Origin: Akkermansiaceae bacterium
GTDB lineage: Bacteria > Verrucomicrobiota > Verrucomicrobiia > Verrucomicrobiales > Akkermansiaceae
Direction: 5' to 3'
NCBI GenBank assembly: GCA_022424905.1
Contig: JAKMGP010000185.1
Coordinates: forward strand, 1 to 56,771
DNA length: 56,771 nucleotides
Part shown: positions 48,039-56,163 of the stretch, piece after piece
Numbering within the stretch: the stretch's first letter is position 1
How the letters are laid out: each line of letters starts with the position of its first letter
Position numbers and translations under genes: made by a program
The notes under the pieces: generated by a model
What the model was told of the DNA's origin: nothing
Seen by the model: the letters and a program-made list of their open reading frames with translations, nothing else
The model's database searches: none

Positions 48039-48920
48039 ATGACTGTAAACACTTCAACTTCTAGACGCTCGTTTCTCGCCACCATCATTCCAGCTTCCTT
48101 TTCGAGGGCTGAAGAAAGGAAGTCACCTTGGCTCCAAATTTCTCTGCAGCAATATTCTTTCAATCGTATGTTTCGATCGAGGAAGCTTGATCCTCTAGCC
48201 TACCCAAATTTCGCGGTTGAAAAGACAAAGATCAAAGCTCTCGAGTATTTTAACGGTTTCTTTGAAGAAAAGTTAGGTTCCAAGGAATTTCTCTCAGAAC
48301 TTAAAAGCCGTTGTAATGATCTTGGAATTGAGAACCAGCTAATTCTGTGCCGCTCGGATTTAGCCCTGGATTCACCTGAAGCTCAGGAGCGAAAAAAGGC
48401 AGCTGCATATCTTGCACGCTGGGGTGAGTTCGCGAAGTCTTTGGGATGTCATTCAATCCGGGTAGATTGTCGTTCAAAGGGTAATCGGGCAGAGGTAAAG
48501 AAACAAGCGATCGATGGACTCCATCAACTCTGTGAAATACTCGAACCGATGAAAGTGAATGCGATCGTTGAGAATCATGGGAATTGGTCGAGCAGGGGTG
48601 ATTGGGTGAAGGAGGTTATGAGTTTAGTAAAGCGGGGGAATTGCGGAACCTTGCCAGACTTTGGAAATTTCAGAGACTACGACAAATATCAAGGTGTTAA
48701 AGATATGTTGCCATGGGCCAAAGCTATCTGCGCAAAAGTTCATGAGATTAATTCAGATGGCGAGGCAGCCCACACTGATTTCGCAAGGATGCTTAAGATT
48801 TTAAAACAGGGAGGCTTTAAAGGGTTTATTGGAATTGAATTTGAAGGTGCGGCAGATCCCGTCTCTGGTGTCCTTAAGACCAAGGAGTTAATTGAAAAAA
48901 CATTACGAAAACTAGGGTAA
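48039..48920 (+). CDS. Tat-exported sugar phosphate isomerase/epimerase-like TIM-barrel protein
   Basis: I choose the ATG at 48039 (293 residues), preceded by an AAGGG-like box; the TTG at 47997 is less likely. A twin-arginine signal is visible (TSRRSFLATIIPASFS). The rest is a xylose-isomerase-like/AP endonuclease 2 TIM barrel: LQQYSFNRMF, KIKALEYFNGFF, GCHSIRVDC, NAIVENHGNWSS, GTLPDFGNF, AICAKVHEIN and GFIGIEFEG. The E-N-H, D and E residues at strand ends are candidate metal ligands. Related exported proteins act in sugar or 3-keto-sugar metabolism, but this one's substrate is unknown. It is too short, and exported, so it is not the EboE partner. The next gene begins three bases after its stop. 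Confidence 0.87.
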   Translation: MTVNTSTSRRSFLATIIPASFSRAEERKSPWLQISLQQYSFNRMFRSRKLDPLAYPNFAVEKTKIKALEYFNGFFEEKLGSKEFLSELKSRCNDLGIENQLILCRSDLALDSPEAQERKKAAAYLARWGEFAKSLGCHSIRVDCRSKGNRAEVKKQAIDGLHQLCEILEPMKVNAIVENHGNWSSRGDWVKEVMSLVKRGNCGTLPDFGNFRDYDKYQGVKDMLPWAKAICAKVHEINSDGEAAHTDFARMLKILKQGGFKGFIGIEFEGAADPVSGVLKTKELIEKTLRKLG

Positions 48921-48923
48921 GAG

Positions 48924-49847
48924 ATGAAAGTTAGAACCTTGTTCTTTTACCTGATAGTCACTATCCAAATCGCAGGTGCTACGCCCAAACTTGGTGAGCG
49001 GGGACCTGCCATTTTAAGAGAAATTGTTAGCCAGCCTTGGGCAAAATCTTGGAAATCAGCGACCTTAAAAAATATCCGCCTTGTTTCCGAGAAGTCTGAT
49101 CTTCATCAGCCATTGAATCTCCCACCAGTTTGGTCGGCTTTGATTTCAGGCCCAAATGGAGCGTCAGGACATCTGATATGGGATAGCGTTGGCGAAGGGC
49201 GGCTCGTCGAATTTTCACTAGATGACAAGTTCGAAGTGAAGGATGATTTTGGGCAGGCGATTGGTGGCGTTCCATCTTTCCAGCAATTTCCGATCGTGGA
49301 TAAGAACCTAAAACCAATAGCCTCGGGCTGCGTCCCAACTGCCGCAGCCAGTGTGGTATCGTATTGGGCTAGCCAGAAATACCCTAGTTGGGGCGGTCAC
49401 GATAAAAACTCGCCTAAAGACCTCGTGTTACGTTTGCGCAGCAAACTTAACATGACGCCCTTTCCCGATATTGATGGTTTTACGGCAAATCGAATGTCTT
49501 TGGCTGGAGCTTATCCAAGTGAACTTCTTAAAGTATTGAGGGCTGAAACTGAGGCTTATAATCTACCAATACAAATTGAGTTGGGTAGGTTCACCTTCCC
49601 ACTTTTAAAGGAGGAGATTGACAATTCGAGGCCAGCCTTGCTGTCGTGCCTGGTCCGCGTAGCCCACAAACCTCAACTCTCATGGCCTCACGAAGTGGTC
49701 GGGGTAGGCTATTACGAAATTGATGATGTGAAGTTAGTTGGTGTCATGGATAATTTTTTCCCCACTAACCATAAGGAAACGATCCGCTGGATCAGACAAG
49801 ATGCCTTTCGATCAATTCTAATTCTACGGCCCCGTGAGGAAGAGTGA
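48924..49847 (+). CDS. Exported C39-like cysteine peptidase
   Basis: The 307-residue protein has a signal peptide (VRTLFFYLIVTIQIAGA). Its papain-like C39 core has a candidate catalytic triad: Cys136 in ASGCVPTAAASVVSYW, His256 in SWPHEVVGVGYYE and Asp276 or Asn277 in VMDNFFPT. An N-terminal beta-rich region of about 110 residues precedes the peptidase. C39-like domains occur in bacteriocin-processing enzymes and in many stand-alone secreted proteins; no ABC exporter or bacteriocin precursor is nearby. It lies three bases after the TIM-barrel gene, so both are probably cotranslated. The target is unknown. Confidence 0.8.
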   Translation: MKVRTLFFYLIVTIQIAGATPKLGERGPAILREIVSQPWAKSWKSATLKNIRLVSEKSDLHQPLNLPPVWSALISGPNGASGHLIWDSVGEGRLVEFSLDDKFEVKDDFGQAIGGVPSFQQFPIVDKNLKPIASGCVPTAAASVVSYWASQKYPSWGGHDKNSPKDLVLRLRSKLNMTPFPDIDGFTANRMSLAGAYPSELLKVLRAETEAYNLPIQIELGRFTFPLLKEEIDNSRPALLSCLVRVAHKPQLSWPHEVVGVGYYEIDDVKLVGVMDNFFPTNHKETIRWIRQDAFRSILILRPREEE

Positions 49848-49955
49848 CCAGGTTGATCTCCTCTAGCCTCGAGCTCAACATTTCAACTCCTCTTCCAGGA
49901 TAGTATCAGATAATCCGGCGATGTGATTTGGTCAGCATCATGCTGCTGGAAGCTG

Positions 49956-51782
49956 TTAAGAGTCCATTTTTGCAGCTTTGTTTGCCCGTTTCCGCTCATT
50001 GGGATCGAGGATACGCTTACGGAGACGGAGAAAGTTTGGAGTCGCTTCGACGAGCTCGTCAGGGTCGATATACTCAATAGCACGCTCAAGTGAGAATTTA
50101 AGAGCAGGAGCAAGCTTCGCTGTGTTCTCCTTAGTTGCCGAACGAATATTATCGAGCTTCTTTGCCTTGACTGGATTTACAGGAAGATCGTCGGCTCGAG
50201 AGTTTTCACCAATAATCATACCTGTGTAAACCTCCTCGGTCGGGTTAACGAAGAGGGTGCCTCGACCCTCAAGCGCGAGAAGCGAATAAGCGGTAGCCGG
50301 ACCCGTATCCATCGAAACAAGAGTTCCAGCTTGGCGGGTTTGGATAGTTCCGGCCCATGCCTTGTATTCATCGAAAAGATGGGACATTATCCCATGACCA
50401 GAAGTGATATTTACGAGCTCAAACTCGAGGCCAATAATCCCGCGGGTGGGGATGCTTGCCGTGATTAACGTCCGACCAGAGGCATCGTTAGTCGTCATGT
50501 CCTGAAGCATCCCTTTGCGATCATTAAGGATCTTGAGGAGAGGATTGGCATATTCTGAGGGGAGTTCGAGATAAAGGATCTCCCATGGCTCAAGACGTTT
50601 ATCATTTTCATCGCGCTTGATGATCACAGTTGGTCGGGAAACGAGAATTTCAAACCCCTCACGCCTCATTGTTTCAACGAGAACCGCAATTTGCATCGCG
50701 CCGCGGGCCGAAACGTTAAACACCCCAGCCATCTCCGAATCTTCGACATGGATAGAAACATTAGTTTTCATTTCACGATAAAGCCGGTCACGTATCACAC
50801 GGGATTGAACGTGCTTACCGTCTCTGCCGGCGAAAGGACCATCGTTAATAGAAAACTGCATTTGGACTGAGGGCGGGTCAATATTAACTGGAGGAAGAGG
50901 CTCGGCTTCCTCTTCTGCTGCGAGGGTTTCGCCGATATCAGCATCCTCGAATCCCGCGATTCCTACGATATTTCCAGCGACACCATCGGAAACTTCTTGG
51001 ATACCAAGATTCGTGTATTCAAAGACCTTACCAATCTTAGAGCGCACCTTTGTTCCGTCTTTAAGGAAGCGGAAAACGTTGTCACCTTTTTTGACGGATC
51101 CAGAGAGAACCTTACCGATCGCAATTCGGCCAACGTAGTCATCCCAGTCGATGTTGGAGACCAACATTTTGAAGTTTTCATCTGCCAAAACTTTTGGGGC
51201 CGGGATATTTTCGATGATCGCTTCGAGAAGAGGGATGCAATCGCCTTCGGTAGCATCATGTGAATTAGAAAAGAATCCATTTTTAGCGGATCCATATAGG
51301 GTGGGCGCGTTGAACTGATCGTCCGTCGCTTCAAGTTCAAGAAAGAGCTCTAGGACCTGATCATGGACTCCAAGTGGGTCTGAGTTGGGTCGGTCAATTT
51401 TATTGACGACGATGATGGGCTTCAGCCCTTCCTGTAGAGCCTTTCGGAGAACAAAACGAGTTTGGGCCTGAGGGCCACCGAAGGCATCGACAACAAGAAT
51501 GACGCCATCGACCATCTTCATAACTCGCTCTACTTCGCCGCCGAAGTCAGCGTGACCCGGGGTATCGACAATATTGATAATATGATTGCCCCAGTGAACG
51601 GCGGTATTTTTCGCCTTAATCGTAATTCCTTTTTCTCGCTCTAAATCCATTGAATCCATCGCGCGCTCGGTGACCGCTTGGTTTTCTCGGTATGCGCCAC
51701 CGGCTTTTAAAAGCTCATCGACGAGGGTGGTTTTACCGTGGTCAACGTGGGCTATGATGGCAAGGTTGCGAAACTGGGACAT
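49956..51782 (-). CDS. typA: Ribosome-associated GTPase TypA/BipA
   Basis: This 608-residue translational GTPase acts in ribosome assembly and stress responses. It begins with FRNLAIIAHVDHGKTTLVDELL (G1), then LEREKGITIKAKNT (switch I), DTPGHADFGGEVERVM (G3) and NKIDRPNSDP (G4). The TypA-specific C-terminal domain ends with ATPNFLRLRKRILDPNERKRANKA. The ATG at 51782 is the standard start. It is a single gene, convergent with the C39-like gene across 108 bases. No clear terminator is visible there, only a small CAGCA/TGCTG hairpin near 49935-49947. Confidence 0.97.
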   Translation of the reverse strand: MSQFRNLAIIAHVDHGKTTLVDELLKAGGAYRENQAVTERAMDSMDLEREKGITIKAKNTAVHWGNHIINIVDTPGHADFGGEVERVMKMVDGVILVVDAFGGPQAQTRFVLRKALQEGLKPIIVVNKIDRPNSDPLGVHDQVLELFLELEATDDQFNAPTLYGSAKNGFFSNSHDATEGDCIPLLEAIIENIPAPKVLADENFKMLVSNIDWDDYVGRIAIGKVLSGSVKKGDNVFRFLKDGTKVRSKIGKVFEYTNLGIQEVSDGVAGNIVGIAGFEDADIGETLAAEEEAEPLPPVNIDPPSVQMQFSINDGPFAGRDGKHVQSRVIRDRLYREMKTNVSIHVEDSEMAGVFNVSARGAMQIAVLVETMRREGFEILVSRPTVIIKRDENDKRLEPWEILYLELPSEYANPLLKILNDRKGMLQDMTTNDASGRTLITASIPTRGIIGLEFELVNITSGHGIMSHLFDEYKAWAGTIQTRQAGTLVSMDTGPATAYSLLALEGRGTLFVNPTEEVYTGMIIGENSRADDLPVNPVKAKKLDNIRSATKENTAKLAPALKFSLERAIEYIDPDELVEATPNFLRLRKRILDPNERKRANKAAKMDS

Positions 51783-51899
51783 GGTATTGGCGGATGGAAT
51801 TATGCCGAGCCTTTGTGAGGCACAACGTGCGTTCCTTGCCTCAGAAACGTGGTAATAGCAAGAATTCGCTCGATTGAAGCGAAAATCATTTTCGGGAGC

Positions 51900-52841
51900 T
51901 TATTGCTCTCGAGGGGAGGCTTCTAAGGCATTCGCCCCGCAATGTAGAAATCGGAATGCTATTAGGGTTGCGAGCCACCATGTTGGAATCGCCCACAACA
52001 ATCCAAAAAGTAACGCCAACCCGCCTGCTAAGATAATAAAGAAGGAAAGAATTATTAAGCCAAAGAGACTAAGGCCATTTCCACGTGTTAGATTCCAGCT
52101 GTATTTCAAGGATTCAATCGCCCCCAATCTTTTTTCAACAATCGCCTGCTGGAAAAAACTAAACCGAATGGCCACAATTATCCCTGGAATAATCAAGAAT
52201 AGAAATCCAATCATTATCATCAGGAAATAAAGAATATTCGCCACAATCGCACTGATGAGCTTTCTTCCTTGTGAAAATAAAACCGTTATTTCTGGCTTTT
52301 CACCGTTTAGTAGACGGTGTCCATAGCGGATTGCTCCAAGTGATAAGAAAACCGAAAAAACATTAAGGAGCAATTCGGTAAACAACGTCATTAAGCCAAT
52401 GCTTGAACTGTTTTGAAGATCGCCATCTATCGCTAAAGCAAGAAATTTAAGAATGCCCGCGCTGATCACGTAGGTGAAAAAGTAGACAAGCCCGAAAAGG
52501 AATATATCACCGAAATTCGCACACGTATGTCTCCAAGCTTTTTTGATACAATACCCAATGTCGAGAGGGAAAGATTGGCTTGGGAGTTCAAGGCTGAACC
52601 CACCGGAAGCGGAAGTATCATCCACATAGAGAACAGGTGGCGCGTAAGGATTTGAGTCATCACTCGAGCATAACCCGGCCACTTTGCTAGCAGGTGCCCA
52701 CTCATTCATACCTTCCGTCCAGACAAGGGTGCTCTCCGGAAGCTCGTCCCGTAGAAGTTTCTGAAGTATTTCAAGACTACAGGGCCCTTTATTAGTATTT
52801 CCTACTACATAGAACCACGAGGTATTTGAAGATTTATTCAT
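51900..52841 (-). CDS. Membrane protein with N-terminal GYF-like domain
   Basis: The start is the ATG at 52841 (313 residues); the frame extends to a TTG at 52883 with poor context. Residues about 8-60 form a GYF_2-type domain (WFYVVGNTNKGPCSLEILQKLL, then LVWTEGMNEWAPASKV), a fold that usually binds proline-rich peptides. A linker follows, then four to six hydrophobic segments, including IFLFGLVYFFTYVISAGILKFLALA, YFLMIMIGFLFLIIPGIIVAIRFSFF and GLIILSFFIILAGGLALLFGLLW. The FFQQAIVEKRLGAIESLKYSWNLTRGN segment resembles DUF975/YciC-type membrane proteins. The function is unknown; a cytoplasmic GYF domain tied to an envelope protein is likely. Confidence 0.8.
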   Translation of the reverse strand: MNKSSNTSWFYVVGNTNKGPCSLEILQKLLRDELPESTLVWTEGMNEWAPASKVAGLCSSDDSNPYAPPVLYVDDTSASGGFSLELPSQSFPLDIGYCIKKAWRHTCANFGDIFLFGLVYFFTYVISAGILKFLALAIDGDLQNSSSIGLMTLFTELLLNVFSVFLSLGAIRYGHRLLNGEKPEITVLFSQGRKLISAIVANILYFLMIMIGFLFLIIPGIIVAIRFSFFQQAIVEKRLGAIESLKYSWNLTRGNGLSLFGLIILSFFIILAGGLALLFGLLWAIPTWWLATLIAFRFLHCGANALEASPREQ

Positions 52842-53121
52842 ATATTCTGATAGTGATAATTTGAAATAATAGGATTTGAGCAACTAAGACAGAATCCCTC
52901 AAGATTCTCGTTTTAAGGAAATATGAATTACGAAGATTAAAGACCATTATAAATTCTGATATAGATTATAACGATCGTCATTAACACCCTGTCACTTTTC
53001 TCTGTTTAGAGTCAATTGAAAGAAATCGAATAGAGGCAGGACATCTTGCTCGAGCGTCCCTACCTCGGTAAGGATGAAAGCTAGTGGTATTTCAGGTTTA
53101 ATTCTCAGGCTATTTTTGATA

Positions 53122-54201
53122 ATGAAACCCATGCGAATCAAGGGTCTTAAATTACTCGAATCTCTCACCCAAGCTCACAGCATCCCCGGCCACGAAGATG
53201 AAGTTAGGAAAATCTTCCTGGATGAGCTGGCTGGCCACGGTGAGTTTGGAGCGGATAAGAATGGATCAGTTTATTGTTCCCGAAATTCTGCTGGACCAAA
53301 AGTAATGGTAGAGGGGCACATGGACGAAGTTGGGTTTCGAGTTCAAAATATTCTTCCTAATGGCTATTTGAAAATGGTAACCGTTGGAGGTTGGTGGGGA
53401 CACACGCTTTTATCTCAGCGAGTTGAGGTCAGGAACCATGAGGGTATTAAAATCATCGGAACGATCGCATCTAAACCCCCACACTTTTTAGGGGAAACAG
53501 AGCGAAATCGGGTGATCGGGGTGCCCAATATGTTCGTTGATATCGGGGCTCGATCCCGAACTGAAGTGGAAGATTGGGGGATCCACCTTGGGGATCCTAT
53601 TGCGCCATGGAGCCCATGGACACCGATGCATCAGCCAGATTGGTATATGACGAAAGCTTTTGATAATCGGGTTGGAATGGCAGGAGCAATTCAGGTGGGA
53701 CAATTTGCCGAAGCTTCCGGGTGCCAGTTAATTAGCGCAGGTTCCGTTCAAGAGGAACTCGGGCTCAGAGGGGCAAAAACCCTTGCAAACATAACCACTC
53801 CAGATATCGCAATTGTTTTAGAAGGGCCACCCGCCGATGACACGCCAGGAATGCCTCTTGATGAGTCCCAAGGTGTTCTAGGAGGAGGTGTCCAAATTCG
53901 TCTGCACGATCCAAGCGCGATCATGAATCCACGTTTAGCTCAATTTGCCATCGAGACTGCTCGTCGCGAGGGGATACCACACCAAGTTACCGTTCGTTCG
54001 AGTGGCGGGACAGACGCAGGCTCGTTCACGCTAGCTAACGAAGGTATTCCCAGTGTCGTTCTAGGAACACCCGCAAGATATATCCATTCTCATAACGCAA
54101 TCATCTGCGCCTCTGATTACCATGCCATGGTAGAGCTAGCTATTGCCATGGTAAACCAACTCGATGAAGAAACAGTTCATGAATTTACTCGCTTCCTCTA
54201 G
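53122..54201 (+). CDS. M42 family metallopeptidase (glutamyl aminopeptidase/FrvX-like)
   Basis: I choose the ATG at 53122 (359 residues), with ATG at 53131 as an alternative. The longer frame to 53074 adds a hydrophobic stretch not expected in this cytoplasmic family. Metal-binding and catalytic residues are visible: H66 (EGHMDEVGF), D181 (KAFDNRVG), E211-E212 (QEELGLRG), E234 (LEGPPADD) and H322 or H324 (YIHSHNA). The SSGGTDAGSF segment is also typical. The enzyme forms large self-compartmentalised complexes that trim N-terminal residues from peptides. It stands alone on the plus strand, after an AT-rich 280-base gap. Confidence 0.94.
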   Translation: MKPMRIKGLKLLESLTQAHSIPGHEDEVRKIFLDELAGHGEFGADKNGSVYCSRNSAGPKVMVEGHMDEVGFRVQNILPNGYLKMVTVGGWWGHTLLSQRVEVRNHEGIKIIGTIASKPPHFLGETERNRVIGVPNMFVDIGARSRTEVEDWGIHLGDPIAPWSPWTPMHQPDWYMTKAFDNRVGMAGAIQVGQFAEASGCQLISAGSVQEELGLRGAKTLANITTPDIAIVLEGPPADDTPGMPLDESQGVLGGGVQIRLHDPSAIMNPRLAQFAIETARREGIPHQVTVRSSGGTDAGSFTLANEGIPSVVLGTPARYIHSHNAIICASDYHAMVELAIAMVNQLDEETVHEFTRFL

Positions 54202-54209
54202 TGAGTGAT

Positions 54210-55199
54210 TCAGCGGAGGGGTTGGAACGGTTTAACCTTCCCGTTTTCCAAAGAGCCCCCCAACCAAGCAAGTAGCTGGTTCATCTCAAGATGATCGTTA
54301 CGAAGGGACTGAAGCGATTCCCAGCCGCAGTGTGTGCGACGCTTTGCTGGGACAATTTTTTCGACATGAAGTCTTCCCATTAACGCTTCTGTTTCTCGAT
54401 CAATTGCATTTTGGATCTGTGCAGGGTGTGGGAGATCATCTAGATCGTTTGGCGACAAACCGAAGCTCACCACGCCGATTCCCAGTTCACTGGCAAGAGC
54501 CCTGACCTGATCGCCCAATGACTCATCTGATATACTATCAGCTAAATATAGAATTCCTTCGTTGGCCCACATCGAGCCACTCATAGTCTGAAACAAATCT
54601 TCGCGAAAATTGTCATGGCTAGTTTCTACGCGCATGCGAATGGAACTGAGATGATAGGGTGGAAGTCCGAGGGTTTGCTTGAGCGCGAGGTGGGCCGGAT
54701 CAAGGGCAAGACCATCTTCGTCAAACTCACCATGCTCCCAGTCGATAAGCACGATCTCAGGGAATTTCCAAAGGTTTCCAAGGGGAGCCTCGACCGAAAG
54801 AGACTCACGAAACTCGAAAGTGAAAACACTTTTCGTCTCGGCATATTTTTGAACGATTGCCCGGAACTTACTGAGACGAAGCATTGCCGTATCGACTGAT
54901 GAGCTATCATCAAGGTCATCGAGTCTACCCTGAGTCATCGCGAGCAAACCTTTGGCACTGGAAAGAGCTGGGATTGCGGCACCTCGTTTGTAGTAACCTT
55001 GACCTTTTTCGACCTTTGCAATAGGTGATTTTGGATCGCATGACATAACCGAGAAATGATAACGCAGCGAAGCATCGGAATATTCTCCATCAAGGGTCAT
55101 CCGGAGCAGGCGAATCAATTCTGTCCCTTTTATTGAGTCCTTCGGGTTCGAGGGAAGGATTTCGGCAAGAAGATCGGAAAGTTGATTGCGGAGACTCAT
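54210..55199 (-). CDS. Putative HrgA/COG2958-like protein with N-terminal winged helix
   Basis: The start is the ATG at 55199 (329 residues); a TTG at 55217 adds six residues. The N-terminal third resembles a winged helix (LIRLLRMTLDGEYSDASLRYHFSVM, then AKVEKGQGYYKRG). The C-terminal third has FREDLFQTMSGSMWANEGILYLAD and ASELGIGVVSFGLS, which resemble the nuclease-like domain of COG2958/HrgA proteins (usual pattern REAFFQAVSNSSWANEGYLVA...FGIGVI). The catalytic E-x-K of PD-(D/E)xK nucleases is not obvious, so it may be inactive and used for binding. No methylase or restriction gene is nearby. The family assignment comes from recalled patterns, not a search. Confidence 0.55.
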   Translation of the reverse strand: MSLRNQLSDLLAEILPSNPKDSIKGTELIRLLRMTLDGEYSDASLRYHFSVMSCDPKSPIAKVEKGQGYYKRGAAIPALSSAKGLLAMTQGRLDDLDDSSSVDTAMLRLSKFRAIVQKYAETKSVFTFEFRESLSVEAPLGNLWKFPEIVLIDWEHGEFDEDGLALDPAHLALKQTLGLPPYHLSSIRMRVETSHDNFREDLFQTMSGSMWANEGILYLADSISDESLGDQVRALASELGIGVVSFGLSPNDLDDLPHPAQIQNAIDRETEALMGRLHVEKIVPAKRRTHCGWESLQSLRNDHLEMNQLLAWLGGSLENGKVKPFQPLR

Positions 55200-55393
55200 G
55201 AGACAATATTTTTGCAAAGATGCGGGCGGCCGCTAGATGCAACGTGAAAAAGTGTGGTTTGGGCAAGCCCCAAGTCGATCAAAACCAAAAAAAATGATAG
55301 AATTTCAAAAAGAATATTTAGAGTTCTGAAATATTCATTGAATAAATCGGTTCGACTTGCGGTCTCAAATAGCAAACTGTTAAAAAAAGGGAA

Positions 55394-56080
55394 ATGAAGG
55401 GGAGTTTTACAATCGTTTTGATGATAATTTTATCATCTCTTGCATCAGCGCAAACCGCACGTGAAATCATGGAGTCGGTCCGCCAGGTAACCGTTCTTCA
55501 GAAGGAGCAAACTCTCACCGGATTTTTGCGTAAGGGCGCAGACAGGGTTCCCCTTAACTTGTTTCTTCGGGGTAAAGATATCCAGTTCACCCTAAATGGG
55601 GGAGCGGAAGGCTTTCATCTTAGATTGAAAGAAAACGACCAAGAGTTTTGGGATATCGACGACGGCAAGGCCAAACGATTTCCAGCCGAAAAAATCGGGA
55701 CATCAATCGCGAACACTGATGTGACCTACGAAGATCTTGCTTTGAAATTTCTCTACTGGCCCAACCCTCAACATGCGGGAACTCAAAAAATTGGGCTCGA
55801 AAATTGCTGGAGAATTCACATCGTTAATCCTGAAAAAACTGGGAGTTACCGCGAAGTAAGTATTTGGGTCACTAAAAAACATAGGGCTCTTGCCAGAGTG
55901 GTAGGATACGGCCCAAAACCAGGTCGCCGGCCACTGAAGCAATTTGAAATTATTGACGTAATGAAAGTGAACGGAGTCTTCACTGTCGAAACGATGAAAG
56001 TCAGCATGTTCGACGAACAACGAAAAGTCCAAGGCATCACCTATCTTGAATTTGATAAACCAAAGCGCCGGGGGCGCTAG
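55394..56080 (+). CDS. Exported LolA-like outer membrane lipoprotein-sorting family protein
   Basis: The 228-residue protein has a signal peptide (about MKGSFTIVLMIILSSLASA) followed by TAREIMESVRQVTVLQKEQTLTGFLR, the usual opening of LolA-like proteins. Beta strands continue with VPLNLFLRGKDIQFTLN and end with MFDEQRKVQGITYLEFDKP. These proteins have a half-barrel that binds lipid or a lipoprotein acyl chain in the periplasm. The start ATG at 55394 is preceded by an AGGG-type ribosome-binding site. It stands alone; upstream is a 194-base AT-rich region with no clear promoter boxes. Confidence 0.75.
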   Translation: MKGSFTIVLMIILSSLASAQTAREIMESVRQVTVLQKEQTLTGFLRKGADRVPLNLFLRGKDIQFTLNGGAEGFHLRLKENDQEFWDIDDGKAKRFPAEKIGTSIANTDVTYEDLALKFLYWPNPQHAGTQKIGLENCWRIHIVNPEKTGSYREVSIWVTKKHRALARVVGYGPKPGRRPLKQFEIIDVMKVNGVFTVETMKVSMFDEQRKVQGITYLEFDKPKRRGR

Positions 56081-56100
56081 GCTTTTCAATATTGAAAAAC
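56064..56100 (+). terminator. Hairpin plus AT-rich palindrome at the end of the LolA-like gene, possible bidirectional terminator
   Basis: AGCGCC and GGCGCT (56064-56069 and 56073-56078) form a short stem overlapping the last codons. A perfect palindrome TTTTCAATATTGAAAA (56083-56098) follows at once. The latter has T- and A-runs on both sides, so it could weakly end transcription of the convergent LolA-like and lysC genes. Confidence 0.3.
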
Positions 56101-56163
56101 AATTTCGCCGGATTCAATTGGCGCACTTTTAGAATAGAAATCAGATTGTTTTTCGTTGTCGTC

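Noticed and set aside
48039..48920. TIM-barrel sugar isomerase-like protein as the missing EboE
   Set aside because: It has a Tat signal, is shorter than EboE and lies about 6.7 kb from eboF beyond prfC and the CotH gene, so it is treated as a separate exported enzyme.
53074..53121. Hydrophobic N-terminal extension of the M42 peptidase (ATG at 53074)
   Set aside because: The family is cytoplasmic, and the ribosome-binding-like AAGG abuts the ATG with no spacing; the ATG at 53122 fits better.
52842..53121. AT-rich gap as a small RNA or attachment site; hairpin AGAATC/GATTCT at 52891-52908
   Set aside because: The stem has only six pairs and no gene ends there; I see no tRNA-like fold or direct repeats.
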